Source of the DNA: Bacteroidota bacterium
GTDB lineage: Bacteria; Bacteroidota; Bacteroidia; Cytophagales; Cyclobacteriaceae
Reading direction: 5' to 3'
Assembly (NCBI GenBank): GCA_018267285.1
Contig: JAFDYU010000002.1
Span: forward strand, 244,099-308,098
Length of the DNA: 64,000 nucleotides
The position numbers and the translations under genes were made by a program. This document shows positions 36,972 through 47,300 of this stretch, piece after piece. The notes beneath the pieces were generated by a model that was not told where the DNA came from, did no database searches, and worked only from the letters and a program-made list of their open reading frames with translations. Numbering within the stretch: position 1 is the first letter of the stretch; the number at the start of each line of letters is the position of its first letter.

Positions 36972-36999
36972 TTGATGTAGATGATAAATCGTATCTTTG
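36972..36999 (+). promoter_or_regulatory. Candidate clpX promoter
   Basis: A -7 box TATCTTTG at 36992-36999 (exact TAnnTTTG) with a TTG at 36972-36974, spacer 17, slightly shorter than the usual Bacteroidota spacing. It would allow clpX transcription apart from clpP. The ATG is 43 bases downstream. Confidence 0.5.
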
Positions 37000-37042
37000 C
37001 AGATCATCACATCACCGAATTATCGAATTAACTAATTGAACA

Positions 37043-38278
37043 ATGGCAGAAGTAACATGTTCATTTTGCGGAAGGAACAAAAAAGATGTTGACCTGATGA
37101 TCTCGGGTATCCACGCTCACATTTGCGATAAGTGTGTGATGCAAGCCAGCCAGATTCTGACCGAAGAGAAAAAAAACAAAATTGAAACCGGAGCACTTCC
37201 CAATTTTAAGTTGATCAAACCACGGGAAATCAAAAAATTTCTCGATGAATATGTAATCGGCCAAGACGAGGCCAAGCGCGTGATGAGCGTAGCCGTTTAC
37301 AACCATTACAAGAGGTTGATGCAACGCAAAATCGACACCGACATTCTCATAGAAAAGTCAAACATTATTATGGTGGGCGAAACGGGTACAGGCAAAACCT
37401 ATCTCGCACGAACCCTTGCCAAAATTTTACAAGTACCTTTTTGTATTGCCGATGCCACGGTGCTAACCGAGGCCGGATACGTGGGCGAAGATGTGGAGAG
37501 TATTTTAACGCGTCTTCTTCAGGCAGCCGACTACAACACCGAAGCAGCCGAGCGAGGGATCGTTTATATTGATGAGATTGATAAAATTGCGCGTAAATCG
37601 GATAACCCTTCGATAACGCGCGATGTGAGTGGCGAAGGTGTGCAACAAGCACTTTTAAAATTGCTGGAAGGCACTGCGGTAAATGTTCCGCCACAAGGAG
37701 GACGCAAACACCCCGACCAGAAAATGATTACCGTCAACACCGAAAATATTTTATTTATCTGCGGTGGTGCGTTTGAAGGAATTTCAAAATTGATTGGACG
37801 GAGGCTGAATACGCGGCCTTTGGGTTTTGCCTCTTCAGCCGAAAGCCTGACACCCGGTGAAATTGACAAAGACAACCTCCTTCAATTTGTTTCTGCTCAA
37901 GATTTAAAAACATTTGGACTGATACCGGAATTAATAGGCCGCCTGCCGGTAGTTTCCTTTTTAAATCCGCTCGACCATTTTGCGCTCCGGAAAATTCTAA
38001 CCGAACCAAAGAACGCGCTAATCAAACAGTACAAAAAACTGTTTGAAATGGAAGACATCGAAGTGGAGTTTAAAGAAGGCGCTCTTGATTTTATTGTGGA
38101 GAAAGCCATGGACTACAAATTAGGCGCTCGCGGCTTGCGTTCAATATGCGAGGCCATCGTCAACGATGCCATGTTTGAAATGCCCTCCGATAAAACTGCC
38201 GACCGGCTCGTGATCAACCGGGCCTATGCCGAAGAAAAATTCAGCAAGTCTCATTACAGCAAGCTGAAAGTTGCCTGA
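37043..38278 (+). CDS. clpX: ATP-dependent Clp protease ATP-binding subunit ClpX
   Basis: A 411-residue AAA+ unfoldase. The N-terminal zinc-binding domain has Cys6, Cys9, Cys28 and Cys31 (CSFCG...ICDKC). The Walker A motif GETGTGKT spans 112-119, Walker B is [11 protein letters not shown], and sensor and pore motifs include [16 protein letters not shown] and [11 protein letters not shown]. The ClpP-binding loop has the IGF-like motif in [12 protein letters not shown]. Length and order are normal for ClpX. The stop is immediately followed by the stop of the convergent outer-membrane protein gene. Confidence 0.97.
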   Translation: MAEVTCSFCGRNKKDVDLMISGIHAHICDKCVMQASQILTEEKKNKIETGALPNFKLIKPREIKKFLDEYVIGQDEAKRVMSVAVYNHYKRLMQRKIDTDILIEKSNIIMVGETGTGKTYLARTLAKILQVPFCIADATVLTEAGYVGEDVESILTRLLQAADYNTEAAERGIVYIDEIDKIARKSDNPSITRDVSGEGVQQALLKLLEGTAVNVPPQGGRKHPDQKMITVNTENILFICGGAFEGISKLIGRRLNTRPLGFASSAESLTPGEIDKDNLLQFVSAQDLKTFGLIPELIGRLPVVSFLNPLDHFALRKILTEPKNALIKQYKKLFEMEDIEVEFKEGALDFIVEKAMDYKLGARGLRSICEAIVNDAMFEMPSDKTADRLVINRAYAEEKFSKSHYSKLKVA

Positions 38279-38995
38279 TTAAAATTTCAATATCAAAAAC
38301 AAAATAGCCGGAGCAGAAAAGTGAAACTGCTTTAATTTCTGATTGGTATCGGTTGTAGACGTATTGCTAGTGACTATTCGTTGGCCGGTGTTGGGATCAA
38401 TAGTAACATTGGTAAACGTGTTGGTATTATTCTGGCCAATGTTAATGGCTTTATAATAGTAAGTTAGCTCAGTTCCAAGAAGAATTTTAGGAGTGATATA
38501 ATAATTCAATGTAAACCGAGGTCCAAAGCCTGAATCTTTGGTAATGGTGTTTGTGTCGGTTTCATTTGTATTTAACTGAAATTCAGACTTTGTGTTTGTT
38601 GTATTATTTGACTTATCGGACAGTAAATCAAACCCGTAACTCAGCATCCATTTTTTGGCAATCGAAACTTTGCGTTCCACTCCAATCCGAAACGAAAAAT
38701 TATTGATTTGTGTATCGGTAGTGGTGTTAGCATTTGCATCCGTTTGATTAAAGTTATCAACTGTGTAGCCAATTCCTAAATTCAAACCCCATCCGGATTT
38801 GGTGGAGTTCACGGCATAGTTGATCAGGTAAGGGTTTGAGACAACCGTTGTGCTGTTGCTTAAATTAAAAATCTGTTTAAAAAGTTGATTAACCTGTATT
38901 CCCACATAGTGATTAACCACTTTTGCATTCGTGCTGTCGCGTTGCGCAAAACTTACCGAGGTTGTAAGAACCAAGCCAAAAAAAATAAATCGCAT
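38279..38995 (-). CDS. Putative outer membrane beta-barrel protein
   Basis: A 238-residue protein with signal peptide MRFIFFGLVLTTSVSFAQ. Alternating hydrophobic strands such as GWGLNLGIGYTVDNF, NFSFRIGVERKVSIAKKWMLSYGFDLLSD, FGPRFTLNYYITPKILLGTELTYYYKAIN and a terminal aromatic strand FHFSAPAILFLILKF fit a small outer-membrane beta-barrel. The loops are rich in Asn and Thr (NANTTTDTQ), common in such proteins. It has no recognised function. It lies 5 bases downstream of the di-haem peroxidase gene and may be co-transcribed with it. Confidence 0.72.
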   Translation of the reverse strand: MRFIFFGLVLTTSVSFAQRDSTNAKVVNHYVGIQVNQLFKQIFNLSNSTTVVSNPYLINYAVNSTKSGWGLNLGIGYTVDNFNQTDANANTTTDTQINNFSFRIGVERKVSIAKKWMLSYGFDLLSDKSNNTTNTKSEFQLNTNETDTNTITKDSGFGPRFTLNYYITPKILLGTELTYYYKAINIGQNNTNTFTNVTIDPNTGQRIVTSNTSTTDTNQKLKQFHFSAPAILFLILKF

Positions 38996-39000
38996 GTACG

Positions 39001-40143
39001 TTATTTTGATTTAAAAGGAGAAGAGAATTTAGGGTCGGTGATCATGCTGTAATCGGTAAGTGTGTACAGAAATGCGATAATCGATTGCTTCTCGGCTTCC
39101 GAAATCATCATCCGCCTAGGGCTTCCATTGGTTTGCAGCACCGGGTCAAGATTTGGGCTATCTTCAATACCCGTGCTGTAATGTTCCAACACTTCGTTTA
39201 GGGTGGCAAATCGGCCATCGTGCATGTACGGTGCTGTGAGGGCAACATTTCTTAGGTTCGGTATTTTAAATCGGCCAATATCCGTAGAAAGACCTGTAAC
39301 ATCAGCCCTTCCTTTGTCTATTGGATTAGTGTCTAACCCGATGTCGATAAACCTCTGATCGGGAACATACCCACCGCCAAAAAAAGGAGCGTCAATGTTG
39401 GTAAATAAAGAGCCATTGAATGAAAAAGTGTTATGACAATTATTGCAATTATATTTATTCAAGAATATGTTAAAGCCTTCCAATTCGGCAGGTGAAAACT
39501 CAATTTTTCTTTGTTGGTATAAATCAAATTTGGTTTGATTGGATGTTATGCTGACAATAAACCGACTTAACGCTACGGATATCTTTCCCTCCGTTACTTC
39601 CTCATCGCCATACGCATTTTTGAAAAGCGAAGGATACTCACTTAGCTGCGACAGCTTTTTTGTCAGGTTTTCGAGGGTCATCCCCATTTCAACATGACTA
39701 ATTATGGGCTCTAAAACCTGAGCTGTGAGCAAAGTCTCTCTACCGTCCCAAAACAAGGAAGTGGATAAATTTAGGCTTGAATCGGAGAAAATAGGTGTAC
39801 CATTAATTATACCAAAGCCCCTTAAATTTTGAATCGGCATGGCATTTCTGTTCGTCAGCACACCGTTGAACCCTCTGCTGAACTTATTGTTATCCGAAAA
39901 CGCCAATGCCTGTTTGTGGCAACTTGCACAAGAAACTCCGTTACTCACCGACAAACGCGTATCGTAAAAAAGTACTCTGCCGAGCGTGGGAATATAATCG
40001 TTTGCGGCTCCCGAGTTATATTGATAAGGTGTTTGCGGGAGATCTAAATAGGCTGTGGTTAATGTGGGGTTGTTGTTTTGATTGCACGAGTATAACCCCC
40101 ATGCCAACATCGCGAAAATGAAAAGGGTGAATCGCGTTTTCAT
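39001..40143 (-). CDS. Di-haem cytochrome c peroxidase family lipoprotein
   Basis: A 380-residue protein with a lipoprotein signal (MLAWGLYSCNQ). Two haem c attachment motifs, CASCH (72-76) and CNNCH (233-237), and the segments LGRVLFYDTRLS, FWDGRETLLTAQVLEPI, TGLSTDIGRFKIPNLRNVALTAPYMHDGRFATLNEVLEHYS define the CcpA/MauG family. Such enzymes reduce hydrogen peroxide with electrons from cytochromes in the periplasm, or modify proteins (MauG type). Lipidation would tie it to a membrane. The outer-membrane protein gene follows at 38995. Confidence 0.94.
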   Translation of the reverse strand: MKTRFTLFIFAMLAWGLYSCNQNNNPTLTTAYLDLPQTPYQYNSGAANDYIPTLGRVLFYDTRLSVSNGVSCASCHKQALAFSDNNKFSRGFNGVLTNRNAMPIQNLRGFGIINGTPIFSDSSLNLSTSLFWDGRETLLTAQVLEPIISHVEMGMTLENLTKKLSQLSEYPSLFKNAYGDEEVTEGKISVALSRFIVSITSNQTKFDLYQQRKIEFSPAELEGFNIFLNKYNCNNCHNTFSFNGSLFTNIDAPFFGGGYVPDQRFIDIGLDTNPIDKGRADVTGLSTDIGRFKIPNLRNVALTAPYMHDGRFATLNEVLEHYSTGIEDSPNLDPVLQTNGSPRRMMISEAEKQSIIAFLYTLTDYSMITDPKFSSPFKSK

Positions 40144-40172
40144 CTTACTAATTTAGCAAAATTTAATTACTC

Positions 40173-41285
40173 TCAAAGAGCCTGCAACATCAGGCGGGCG
40201 GTGTTTTCAGAAGCCGATCCGGTGTCCAGAATTTGAAAAATAGTTTCGTAATCTTTTTTCATTTCAGCAATGTGCACAGAATCTTGTACCAGTTTAGCCA
40301 ATTCAATGTTCAGCGTTGCCAGTGTTGCTTCTTCCTGAATTAATTCTTTCACTACTTCTTTAGCTGCAATCAAATTAACGAGCGAAATAAATTCGACCTT
40401 CACCAAACTCTTAGCAATGGCATATTCAAAAGATCCGGTTTTGTAAACTACAACCTGAGGCACTTTAAAAATTCCGGTTTCGAGGGTTGCCGTGCCCGAG
40501 GTTACAATAGCGGCATCGGCAATGGAGAGCAGATCGTACGATGCATCGTAAACAAATTTTACATTCGCCTCAGTTTTTAAATCCGCATACAAATCAACAC
40601 TCAGGTTCTTCACTGCCGCCACCACAAACTGATAGGATGGATTACGTTTTGCGGTTTCGGCCATCAGCGGAACAATTCTTGTTAATTCCATTTTTCGGCT
40701 TCCGGGCAAAAGCGCTATTATTTTTTTTGATCGGTCAATTCCATTTTTATTCGAAAAATCAGAATCAACCTTAAACGATTTGATGGCATCCAATACGGGG
40801 TTGCCCACGTAGTCAACATCCCAATTGCACTTTTCTTTAAAGAATTTTTTTTCAAACGGAAGGATTACAAACAGGCGATCGACATTTCGTTTCAATTCGA
40901 ATGCACGGCTCTGATACCAAGCCCATACTTTTGGGGGGATATAGTAAAAAACCTTGATGCCTCGCGCTTTCCCATACTTGGCAATTTTTCGGTTAAAGCC
41001 ACCGTAATCAATCAGAACGATTGCATCCGGCTTGAATTGATCTATATCTGTTTTGCAAAGTTTGATGTATTTGATAATTGTAAAAAGATTTGTAACCAGC
41101 GCAACAAAACCCATGAACGCAAGCTGCTGGTAGTGAACAAAAACATCTACTCCGGCTTTTTTCATTTCGTCACCTCCAAAGCCACGAAGCCGCAAGGATT
41201 GATTGCGCGACCGCAACGCTTTAGCCAGATTGCTGCCGTGCAGATCGCCCGAGCGCTCTCCGGCTATGATGTACATTTTTTTCAT
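40173..41285 (-). CDS. lpxB: Lipid-A-disaccharide synthase LpxB
   Basis: A 370-residue GT19 glycosyltransferase. Family motifs are MYIIAGERSGDLHGSNLAKAL, GFGGDEMKKAGVDVFVHYQQLAFMGF, DAIVLIDYGGFNRKIAKYGKARG, PPKVWAWYQSRAFELKRNVDRLFVILPFE, IALLPGSRKMEL and the terminal-domain TSGTATLETGIFKVPQVVVYK. LpxB joins UDP-diacylglucosamine and lipid X to form the lipid A disaccharide at the inner membrane. Its start overlaps the queD stop by 4 bases (ATGA), so the two genes are translationally coupled although their pathways are unrelated. Confidence 0.95.
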   Translation of the reverse strand: MKKMYIIAGERSGDLHGSNLAKALRSRNQSLRLRGFGGDEMKKAGVDVFVHYQQLAFMGFVALVTNLFTIIKYIKLCKTDIDQFKPDAIVLIDYGGFNRKIAKYGKARGIKVFYYIPPKVWAWYQSRAFELKRNVDRLFVILPFEKKFFKEKCNWDVDYVGNPVLDAIKSFKVDSDFSNKNGIDRSKKIIALLPGSRKMELTRIVPLMAETAKRNPSYQFVVAAVKNLSVDLYADLKTEANVKFVYDASYDLLSIADAAIVTSGTATLETGIFKVPQVVVYKTGSFEYAIAKSLVKVEFISLVNLIAAKEVVKELIQEEATLATLNIELAKLVQDSVHIAEMKKDYETIFQILDTGSASENTARLMLQAL

Positions 41286-41701
41286 TCGCCAAAATACTCC
41301 ACGTAGTTGCGTGGAGTTTCGTAGAGTTTTACCGAGTGAAGCATTCCGTAATTCGAAATACTTTTGATTTTATCTATAAGTATTTTCCAAATTTCTTGGG
41401 CCAGTATTTCGGTGCTCGCCATTTTTCCGGCCATAAAAGGCACATCGAGGTTTAGGTTTTTATGATCGAGCCGTTCTATTATTTCGTTGCGAATAAGGTT
41501 GCTTAGTTTTTTCAAATCGACTACAAAACCTGTTTCCGGATCCGGGCTGCCTTTGATGGTAACAATCAAATCGTAATTATGGCCGTGCCAGTTTTCATTG
41601 GCGCAAGGCCCGAATGTTTCCAAATTCTTTTCTTTACTCCAGTTGGGATTGTAAAGTTTATGTGCTGCATTAAAATGCTCTTTCCGGCTTACGTAAATCA
41701 T
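41282..41701 (-). CDS. queD: 6-carboxytetrahydropterin synthase QueD-like
   Basis: A 139-residue member of the 6-pyruvoyltetrahydropterin synthase family. The zinc ligands His14, His39 and His41 (FNAAHKLY; NENWHGHNYDL) and the catalytic Cys33 (GPCANENWHGH) are present. FVVDLKKLSNLIRNEIIERLDHKNLN and PTSTEI-like MASTEILAQEIW are also typical. QueD makes 6-carboxytetrahydropterin in queuosine biosynthesis. QueE is encoded 10 kb away (51358-51987), which supports the queuosine role rather than biopterin synthesis. Confidence 0.9.
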   Translation of the reverse strand: MIYVSRKEHFNAAHKLYNPNWSKEKNLETFGPCANENWHGHNYDLIVTIKGSPDPETGFVVDLKKLSNLIRNEIIERLDHKNLNLDVPFMAGKMASTEILAQEIWKILIDKIKSISNYGMLHSVKLYETPRNYVEYFGE

Positions 41702-41756
41702 ACCAAATTCTAAAATGCAAATATAATCGGTAAGTCGCAGTAGAGTGGAATATCCT

Positions 41757-41764
41757 TATTTTTG
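41757..41764 (+). promoter_or_regulatory. Candidate -7 box of hldD
   Basis: TATTTTTG matches TAnnTTTG and lies 17 bases before the ATG at 41782. The alternative GTG start at 41764 would fall within the box, so the ATG is favoured. Confidence 0.4.
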
Positions 41765-41781
41765 TGTGCAAAAACCATAAA

Positions 41782-42750
41782 ATGATTATTGTAACCGGAG
41801 CGGCAGGTTTTATCGGGAGTTGTTTAATCAAACGGCTCAATCAGGATAATTTCAATGCCATCATTGCAGTGGATAAGTTTGGTATTGCTGCCAAAGAAAA
41901 AAATTTGACCGAGGCAAAAATAAAAGAACGCGTAGATCGAGACCAGTTCATGAGGTGGCTGGACGAACATAATGAGACCGTAGAATTTATTTTTCATATA
42001 GGAGCTAAAACCGATACGGCCGAATTTGATACCGTTCTCTTAAATAAGATGAACACGCAGTACACCAAAGACATTTGGCTGCGTTGTGTACAATACCAAA
42101 TTCCACTGGTGTATGCATCTTCGGCAGCTACCTACGGCCTTGGTGAACAAGGCTATAATGATGAGGAACCTAAAATAAATCTACTGAAGCCGCTCAATCC
42201 TTACGGGCAATCTAAACAAGATTTTGATGTGTGGGCACTGGCGCAAAATGAAAAACCTTTTTTCTGGGCTGGTTTAAAATTCTTTAACGTGTATGGCCCA
42301 AACGAATACCACAAAGGGAGAATGGCCTCGGTGATCTGGCATGCGTACAATCAAATCGATAAAACCGGTAAGATGAAATTGTTCCGTTCGCACAATCCGG
42401 AATTTAAAGACGGTGAGCAGATGCGCGATTTTGTTTATGTTAAAGACGTAGTTGACGTGTGCTTATTTTTGATGCACCACCGAAAAAATTCAGGTATCTA
42501 TAATTTGGGGTCGGGCAAGGCACGTACATTTTTAGATCTCACAAAATCGGTTTTTAAAGCGATGGGCAAAAAGGAAGACATTAGTTTTATCGATACCCCT
42601 GCCGACATCCGCGACAAGTATCAGTATTTTACCGAAGCCAACATGAACAAATTGAAGTCGATTGGTTATTCAAAACCTTTTCACTCGCTTGAAGAAGGAA
42701 CACAGGATTATGTGAAAAATTATTTGATGGATAGTTTGAAGAATTATTGA
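41782..42750 (+). CDS. hldD: ADP-L-glycero-D-manno-heptose 6-epimerase HldD-like
   Basis: A 322-residue short-chain dehydrogenase/epimerase starting MIIVTGAAGFIGSCL (NAD(P)-binding GxxGxxG). HldD-type features are IIAVDKF, FIFHIGAKTDTAEFD, YASSAATYG, NPYGQSKQDFDVWALAQ (Tyr and Lys of the active site), FNVYGPNEYHKGRMASVIWHAYNQI and GEQMRDFVYVKDVVDV. HldD inverts C6 of ADP-D-glycero-manno-heptose for the LPS core. Proximity to lpxB fits a role in LPS. A terminator follows the gene. Confidence 0.92.
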   Translation: MIIVTGAAGFIGSCLIKRLNQDNFNAIIAVDKFGIAAKEKNLTEAKIKERVDRDQFMRWLDEHNETVEFIFHIGAKTDTAEFDTVLLNKMNTQYTKDIWLRCVQYQIPLVYASSAATYGLGEQGYNDEEPKINLLKPLNPYGQSKQDFDVWALAQNEKPFFWAGLKFFNVYGPNEYHKGRMASVIWHAYNQIDKTGKMKLFRSHNPEFKDGEQMRDFVYVKDVVDVCLFLMHHRKNSGIYNLGSGKARTFLDLTKSVFKAMGKKEDISFIDTPADIRDKYQYFTEANMNKLKSIGYSKPFHSLEEGTQDYVKNYLMDSLKNY

Positions 42751-42834
42751 TTTGATTTACTCTCTTCGACCCAAACACGTATTGAAATGGAGAGCAGCCC
42801 CTTTACATAATAGTTTGTGCTGCCTAAGACATAA

Positions 42835-42866
42835 AAAAAGAGGCCGCATTGGTGCAGCCTCTTTTT
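42835..42866. terminator. Bidirectional terminator between hldD and susD
   Basis: AAAAAGAGGC pairs with GCCTCTTTTT, extended by GCA/TGC after one mismatch, around a 4-nt loop. A runs on the left and T runs on the right allow function in both directions for the convergent hldD and susD genes. Confidence 0.88.
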
Positions 42867-42882
42867 CATTTTACAAAATCAA

Positions 42883-44376
42883 TCAATACGCAGAACTAAA
42901 CGAGCTAACGTTGTCGTACAATCCTACGTTTGTTTTAGGTACGTTAGGATTAGTATTGATCTCGATCTGCGAATAAAGAAATCTTCTAGGGAAGTCCGTT
43001 TTACCGGTAGCATAAGGGAGCTTAAGGAAGTTACCCGTTCTACGCATGTCGTTATAGCCTTCTATTTGACCGATAAAAGTTACATAACGTTCTTCAAGTA
43101 TTTCCCTAAGTAGGGCTTGATCTTGTGCTATGCCGTCAGCATTCTCCATACCACCCGAAGCAAAGTCACTGTATAGGTACGGAAGATATTTGTTGCCCAA
43201 AGCTACATATCCGGAATTAACATGTGCACCTGTATTGTAGTATGCCCTTAATGCATTTAGGCTAATCAGGGCGTTGGCCGGATCGGCTGTTTTTGCATAA
43301 GACTCTGCCAAAATTAACTGGTTTTCTTGGTAAGTCACTATCGGAAATGAGGTAGTACCACCAAAAAATCCGTTCTGATTAGTAGGGTTTCCCCAGTCAA
43401 AGTCACATAGCACATTGGGCTCATAGGCCACAGCCCCGGCTATAAAGTTCAATCCCCCGCCTGGATAATAGTAATAGTTCAACCTAGCGGTTTCATCGGT
43501 ATTAGCATTGTTCCTATTATTCGGTTTAGTGTTGTCTAAAAGTGCCGGTGCATAAGAGTTAGCTGCCATATACCCTGAACGGTCATAGGTCATGAATGAA
43601 TAATACATATTAAATGTGTTCAGGTATGACTCACCATGCGTAGCCATTAAATTTCCGGCAACACTGCCAATCCCTAGCTGAGCTTGAGTGATCGCATTAG
43701 CATAGTCGCGGGTATGTAAATATAGTCTGGCCTTAACCGTATGTGCCACGGCAGTCCATCCGGCAACACTACCATTTAAAAGGAAGTCGCCCGTACTTGT
43801 ACCCGGCAATGCTAAGTTGGCAATAGCTGAATCTAGAAGAGACTGAGCTGCTGCATACACAGATGCCTGCCCATCATATTTAGGGGTAGTGATGGCCGGG
43901 TAATGTATTGCTTCTTTATAGGGTACATCGCCCCACAAATCTGCAGCCAACCCATAACTCATGCCCTCGATAGCCTGGGCAATACCCAAAGCAACATTGT
44001 TACTTTGCATGCGAGCGTTGGTCTTGATAAGCATGGTATTTTCTAAAACATTATTATATATACCAGACCATTCTCCATCGTAGTCTTGACCAGAGGTAAC
44101 ATAGTTTGCAAGGCCAATGTACTGGCGGTCATCACCGCTGAAATAGCCTGACCACATCCCAGATAGGCGTGCCATATCAGCTTCATAAACCCCAATCAAT
44201 GAAACTTCTACACCCGTCAGGTATTTGCTGATCGCGATCACACTCGGATCGGTAACATTGACCGGATCTGTAGAAAGGTTAGCGGTCAAATTTGTGCAAC
44301 TGTTCAGGAAAGGTATAAACCCCAGCAAGAACACGATTGCAATTATCCTTTTGTTTATTGCTTTTTTCATATTCAT
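42883..44376 (-). CDS. SusD/RagB-family outer membrane lipoprotein
   Basis: A 497-residue protein with a lipoprotein signal (FLGFIPFLNSCTN). The SusD-like helical repeats show QAIEGMSYGLAADLWGDVPYKEAI, TAVAHTVKARLYLHTRDYANAITQAQLG, ENQLILAESYAKTADPANALISLNALRAYY and a C-terminal ILEERYVTFIGQIEGYNDMRRTGNFLKLP. SusD proteins bind ligands at the cell surface and cap the SusC channel. It directly follows susC on the same strand (12 bases). No glycosidase or peptidase gene is beside the pair, so the ligand cannot be guessed from context. Confidence 0.94.
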   Translation of the reverse strand: MNMKKAINKRIIAIVFLLGFIPFLNSCTNLTANLSTDPVNVTDPSVIAISKYLTGVEVSLIGVYEADMARLSGMWSGYFSGDDRQYIGLANYVTSGQDYDGEWSGIYNNVLENTMLIKTNARMQSNNVALGIAQAIEGMSYGLAADLWGDVPYKEAIHYPAITTPKYDGQASVYAAAQSLLDSAIANLALPGTSTGDFLLNGSVAGWTAVAHTVKARLYLHTRDYANAITQAQLGIGSVAGNLMATHGESYLNTFNMYYSFMTYDRSGYMAANSYAPALLDNTKPNNRNNANTDETARLNYYYYPGGGLNFIAGAVAYEPNVLCDFDWGNPTNQNGFFGGTTSFPIVTYQENQLILAESYAKTADPANALISLNALRAYYNTGAHVNSGYVALGNKYLPYLYSDFASGGMENADGIAQDQALLREILEERYVTFIGQIEGYNDMRRTGNFLKLPYATGKTDFPRRFLYSQIEINTNPNVPKTNVGLYDNVSSFSSAY

Positions 44377-44388
44377 AATTCGTTAAGA

Positions 44389-47300
44389 TCAATAAGTGAT
44401 TGTCAAATTGAACAAGATTGATCGTGTATTCGGGTTTTGGAAGTAATCCAGCCCTCGCCCATTGCTTGATCCGGTCAAGTTTGTGTCAGGGTCAATGCCC
44501 TTGTAGGGTGTCCATAACAAAAGGTTACGACCCGTTAATGCAAAAGATACGGATGAAAGTTTAGTAGCCGCTTTAAACGCTGCAGAATTCAGTGAGTATC
44601 TCAGGGTTAGCTCACGTAACCTTGCCCAAGAAGCATCTTGTACAAATGGCGAATTAATATTAAACCCGCTACCAGCATTAGTATACCAGCTTTGATCGAG
44701 CACTACCTTTCCTCCACCAAAATCTTTCACTTCACCTCGGAAGGTATAGCTGCCATCGCTGTTAAGAGTGACCCTTGATGAGCCAGAAGCCTGCAATGCC
44801 TGAATGGTGTTACCGTCAGCATTCTTGAGTACAGCAGCATCAGCAGCGCTTACCGTGGTAAGGGCGCCCGCATATTTGCTTGTTCCAAAGTTAGTAAGCG
44901 CTCCCTGTGTACCGTTCCACATTTGCCCACCCACTGATGCATCAAACAGCATGTAGAGGCTCAGGTTTTTGTAGCTAAAGGTGTTACCAAAACTTGCCCT
45001 GTATTTAGGGTTAGGATTACCAATTGCACCCGTTGCAGGAGATACAGTGGGGAAACCGTTGGCATCAAGCGCATAGGTGCCATTAGCATTGCGCGCATAG
45101 TCGGTGCCCCCCATATTGTACCGTAAGCTCGACCCTGAGTTGCAACCGAAGCTCCGTCTGTGAATCCAGCGAGGAAAACATACTGTGCGCCTGCCAAGCT
45201 CACTACGTTGTTGCGATAGGCAGACCAGATAAAGTTAGAACTCCATGAGAATCCGTTGGGCAGTTTTAGCCAGTTCACACCCACATTGAGTTCGGCTCCT
45301 TTGTTTTCGATCGCTCCCGCATTTGAGATGGTATTAGAAAACCCGCTCGACAAAGCAACTTGTGTCTGTAGTATAACATCGGTTGTTTTATTATAGTAGG
45401 CTGTGGCACTTACTGTAACCCTTTCGTTCAAAAACCTCAGGTCAAAACCACCCTCCAATTCATGTTTACGTTCAGGCCGGATCTTTTGGTTACCTGCAAC
45501 AGTAGATATGGCATATCCACCAACACCATAACTTGAGGCAGCAAGCGTAGGCCCATAAGAGTCAAAGTAACTTTGAACACCAAATTGGGTTAGGTTGTTA
45601 TAAGCCCCGGGTTGCTGACCTACCACACCATAAGACAATCTCAATTTACCAAAATTGAAAAAGTCGTTGGTACCTGTCAGCTTAGAAAATTGCCAAGCAC
45701 CAGATGCTGTTGGATAGAAGAACAGACTCTGTGCCTGAGGACCAAAGGTAGAGGCCGTTTCAGCACGTGCTGTCATATTCAAAAAGAATTGATCGGCAAA
45801 CTCTCCATCAAAAGTCATGAATCCGGCAGAAGTACGCTGATAGGTAGCCGCGTTAAATGGAGTGCGGTTGGTGTTGGGCGAGTTTTGCAAATTAGGTGGA
45901 GCATTAGGTATAATAAAATTAGTAGCCGTAGCACCAACATTGTTATATGCCCTGTTATTATAATTGAATCCTAACAATACTTTTCCTGTAAAAAAATCTG
46001 AGAATTTCTTGTGGGCGGTGGCATACAGGTTGGTATTCCATTGCGAATTGGTGACCATTTGTTCCGTATATGAGCCCGACAAATAAGCCGCTGATTGTGC
46101 ATCACCAAAGTCAGTTCTTCTTTCTGTATATGCATCAAGTCCTGAATTTGCTTTTAAATTAAGCCAGTCTGCTACATCGTAAGTAAGCTCAATGTTTCCA
46201 ATAAAACGGTTCACTACACTAAAGCTTCTGTTTCGGTTCATAGTAAAGAAGGGGTTATCATAGCCCGGTGTGGCATTTGCTCCGATAGGGTTACGATAGG
46301 TAATTTCTTTGCCCACGGTTGCAATACCAGCACTATTGTAAGCGGTCCCAATCCAACGTGAATTATCAAAATCAGGGGCAGTTCTCAATTGCCCGAGGAG
46401 CAACCCTGACGTGTTGCTACCTTGTTGTATCCGGTTTGACCTAACATTTGTATACTGCGCATTCACAACAGCATGGAGCTTATCGGTAAGCTCTGTGTTC
46501 ACTGCAAACTTTGCCGTATTCTTATCATAGCTGGAGTTGTTCTTAATGATACCTTGTTGGCTGAGGTTATTGTAGCTTGCATAAAATTGAGAGCGACTGT
46601 TACCTCCGCTTAAGGTAAGTCCGTGCTCCACCATGTGGCCAGTGCCAAAAACATCTTTGGTGTGATCGTAGGTATCTTTTGAGTTTTTACCACCGTGCGT
46701 ATTAGCTGCATTACCGGCTGCAATACCATAACGTTTGGTGCCATCGGGAAATTGTACGTAGGCGGGTGAACCATTGGGTGTGTCTGCACCGCCAGCTCGC
46801 TGAGCAATTATATCACCATAGCTAGAACTTGTGCCCGTGCTAAAACGTCCGTTGCTCCCTTGGCCAAATTGGGTCTGAAGGTCAGGCATCTTGTTTACCT
46901 GATCAAAAGATACTGTGCCTGAGTACGATGCATTAAGTTTTCCGGATGTGTTTTTCCCTTTTTTGGTTGTAATCACAATCACACCGTTGAGTGCGCGGCT
47001 ACCCCAAAGTGCAGCACCCGATGAACTCTTGATAAATTCAATGTTTGCTATGTCTGCCGGGTTGATGTCGTTAAGACGTGATTGCTGTTGTACACTCCCC
47101 GTACCAGAGCCTAGATTATCATTAAACATAGGCATACCATCGATAACAATCAAAGGCTGAAGGCCGCCAGTGATTGTACTCTGACCACGCATTTGAATAT
47201 AAGAGCCCGCACCGGGGTCTCCACCGTTACGTGTAATTAACACTCCAGCGGCCTTGCCCGCCATACCGTTGATCAAGTTAGGTTCACCCGATTGAACTAC